From positions 1 through 60,630 of the forward strand of contig PWHR01000029.1 in NCBI GenBank assembly GCA_003554965.1: 60,630 nt of DNA, written 5' to 3'. Position 1 is the stretch's first letter. Each line of letters starts with the position of its first letter. This DNA is from Thermoplasmata archaeon (lineage in GTDB: Archaea; Thermoplasmatota; Thermoplasmata; Halarchaeoplasmatales; Halarchaeoplasmataceae). The notes beneath the pieces were generated by a model. It did no database searches, had not been told where the DNA came from, and saw only the letters and a program-made list of their open reading frames with translations. Both the position numbers and the translations under genes were made by a program. This document shows positions 60,516-60,630 of the stretch, in pieces.

Positions 60516-60528
60516 CGGCGTCACTAAC

Positions 60529-60630
60529 TCACAGCATCGGGCCTATCTCTTCACTTATCTTTCCCAAAAGCTCTTCATCTTCTTTATCGAAAGCTTCTTT
60601 TTCGTGGGAATCGATATCGATCTCTCCAAC
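60529..60630 (-). CDS. GAF domain protein, 3' end only
   Basis: The last 33 codons before a TGA at 60529-60531, reading VGEIDIDSHEKEAFDKEDEE and then LLGKISEEIGPML. This is the typical final helix and strand of a GAF domain, and the pattern resembles free methionine-(R)-sulfoxide reductase (fRMsr), which would fit the repair theme. The catalytic cysteines lie outside the window, so the exact family is open. Confidence 0.7.
   Translation of the reverse strand, partial: VGEIDIDSHEKEAFDKEDEELLGKISEEIGPML

Noticed and set aside
1-60630. CRISPR array or rRNA genes
   Set aside because: No regularly spaced direct repeats and no rRNA-like sequence were seen on either strand.

Overview
The window is archaeal and most likely from an anaerobic heterotrophic euryarchaeon. 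I lean towards the Thermoplasmatota and their relatives, but this placement is an inference from gene content and is not proven. Archaeal markers are the GINS subunit, RPA-type OB-fold protein, Spt5, Sec61-gamma/SecE, Cdc48/VAT, L18e-L13-S9-RpoN, a tRNA-Pro and several TATA-box promoters with short leaders. Proteins are rich in Asp and Glu, and the DNA is AT-rich by eye. Many starts carry GGTGA or GGAGG ribosome binding sites, which decide several start choices.

Layout. 1-300: remnant of an IS481-like transposase interrupted by four tandem hairpins. 0.35-4.5 kb: DUF401 membrane protein, solo PyrK-like flavoprotein, small zinc-ribbon and membrane proteins, and a two-module winged-helix regulator. 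4.7-8.1 kb: glutamate dehydrogenase, then RPA-like, zinc-ribbon and GINS genes. 8.2-11 kb (minus): ftsZ-secE-spt5-L11, with an Spt5 twice the usual length. 11-14.5 kb (minus): DUF58/DUF4129 membrane cluster. 15-19.5 kb: Cdc48, PRC-barrel protein and KsgA. 20.7-25.3 kb: second DUF401 protein and an acyl-CoA dehydrogenase-EtfB-EtfA operon in which EtfA carries a ferredoxin domain. 25.4-29.6 kb: CDF transporter, stand-alone encapsulated-ferritin-like protein, flavodoxin, PEBP, threonine synthase. 29.7-31.3 kb: ribosomal protein/RpoN operon with a structured leader, and tRNA-Pro(GGG). 31.6-43.5 kb: nucleotide kinase, SLC13 transporter, FN3 surface protein, tryptophanase, GNAT, FprA, NYN, HD, Nudix and acetate-permease-like genes. 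43.5-46.6 kb: nitroreductase and a two-subunit 2-oxoacid:ferredoxin oxidoreductase. 46.7-50.4 kb: dense oxygen-defence island (ferritin, rubrerythrins, peroxiredoxins, superoxide reductase, rubredoxin). 50.4-53.4 kb: Lrp regulator, SfsA and small membrane proteins. 53.4-55.7 kb: low-density accessory region with an AbiEi/AbiEii pair. 55.75-60.6 kb: a very large GNAT fusion, a VOC-nitroreductase fusion, an Ogg-type DNA glycosylase and the end of a GAF-domain gene.

Together the genes fit amino-acid fermentation. Glutamate dehydrogenase and tryptophanase deaminate amino acids, a ferredoxin-linked oxidoreductase oxidises 2-oxoacids, and a possibly bifurcating Etf/acyl-CoA dehydrogenase handles acyl-CoA. 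Acetate or dicarboxylate carriers move acids. FprA, superoxide reductase, rubrerythrins and peroxiredoxins form an oxygen-defence layer fed by rubredoxin and flavodoxin.
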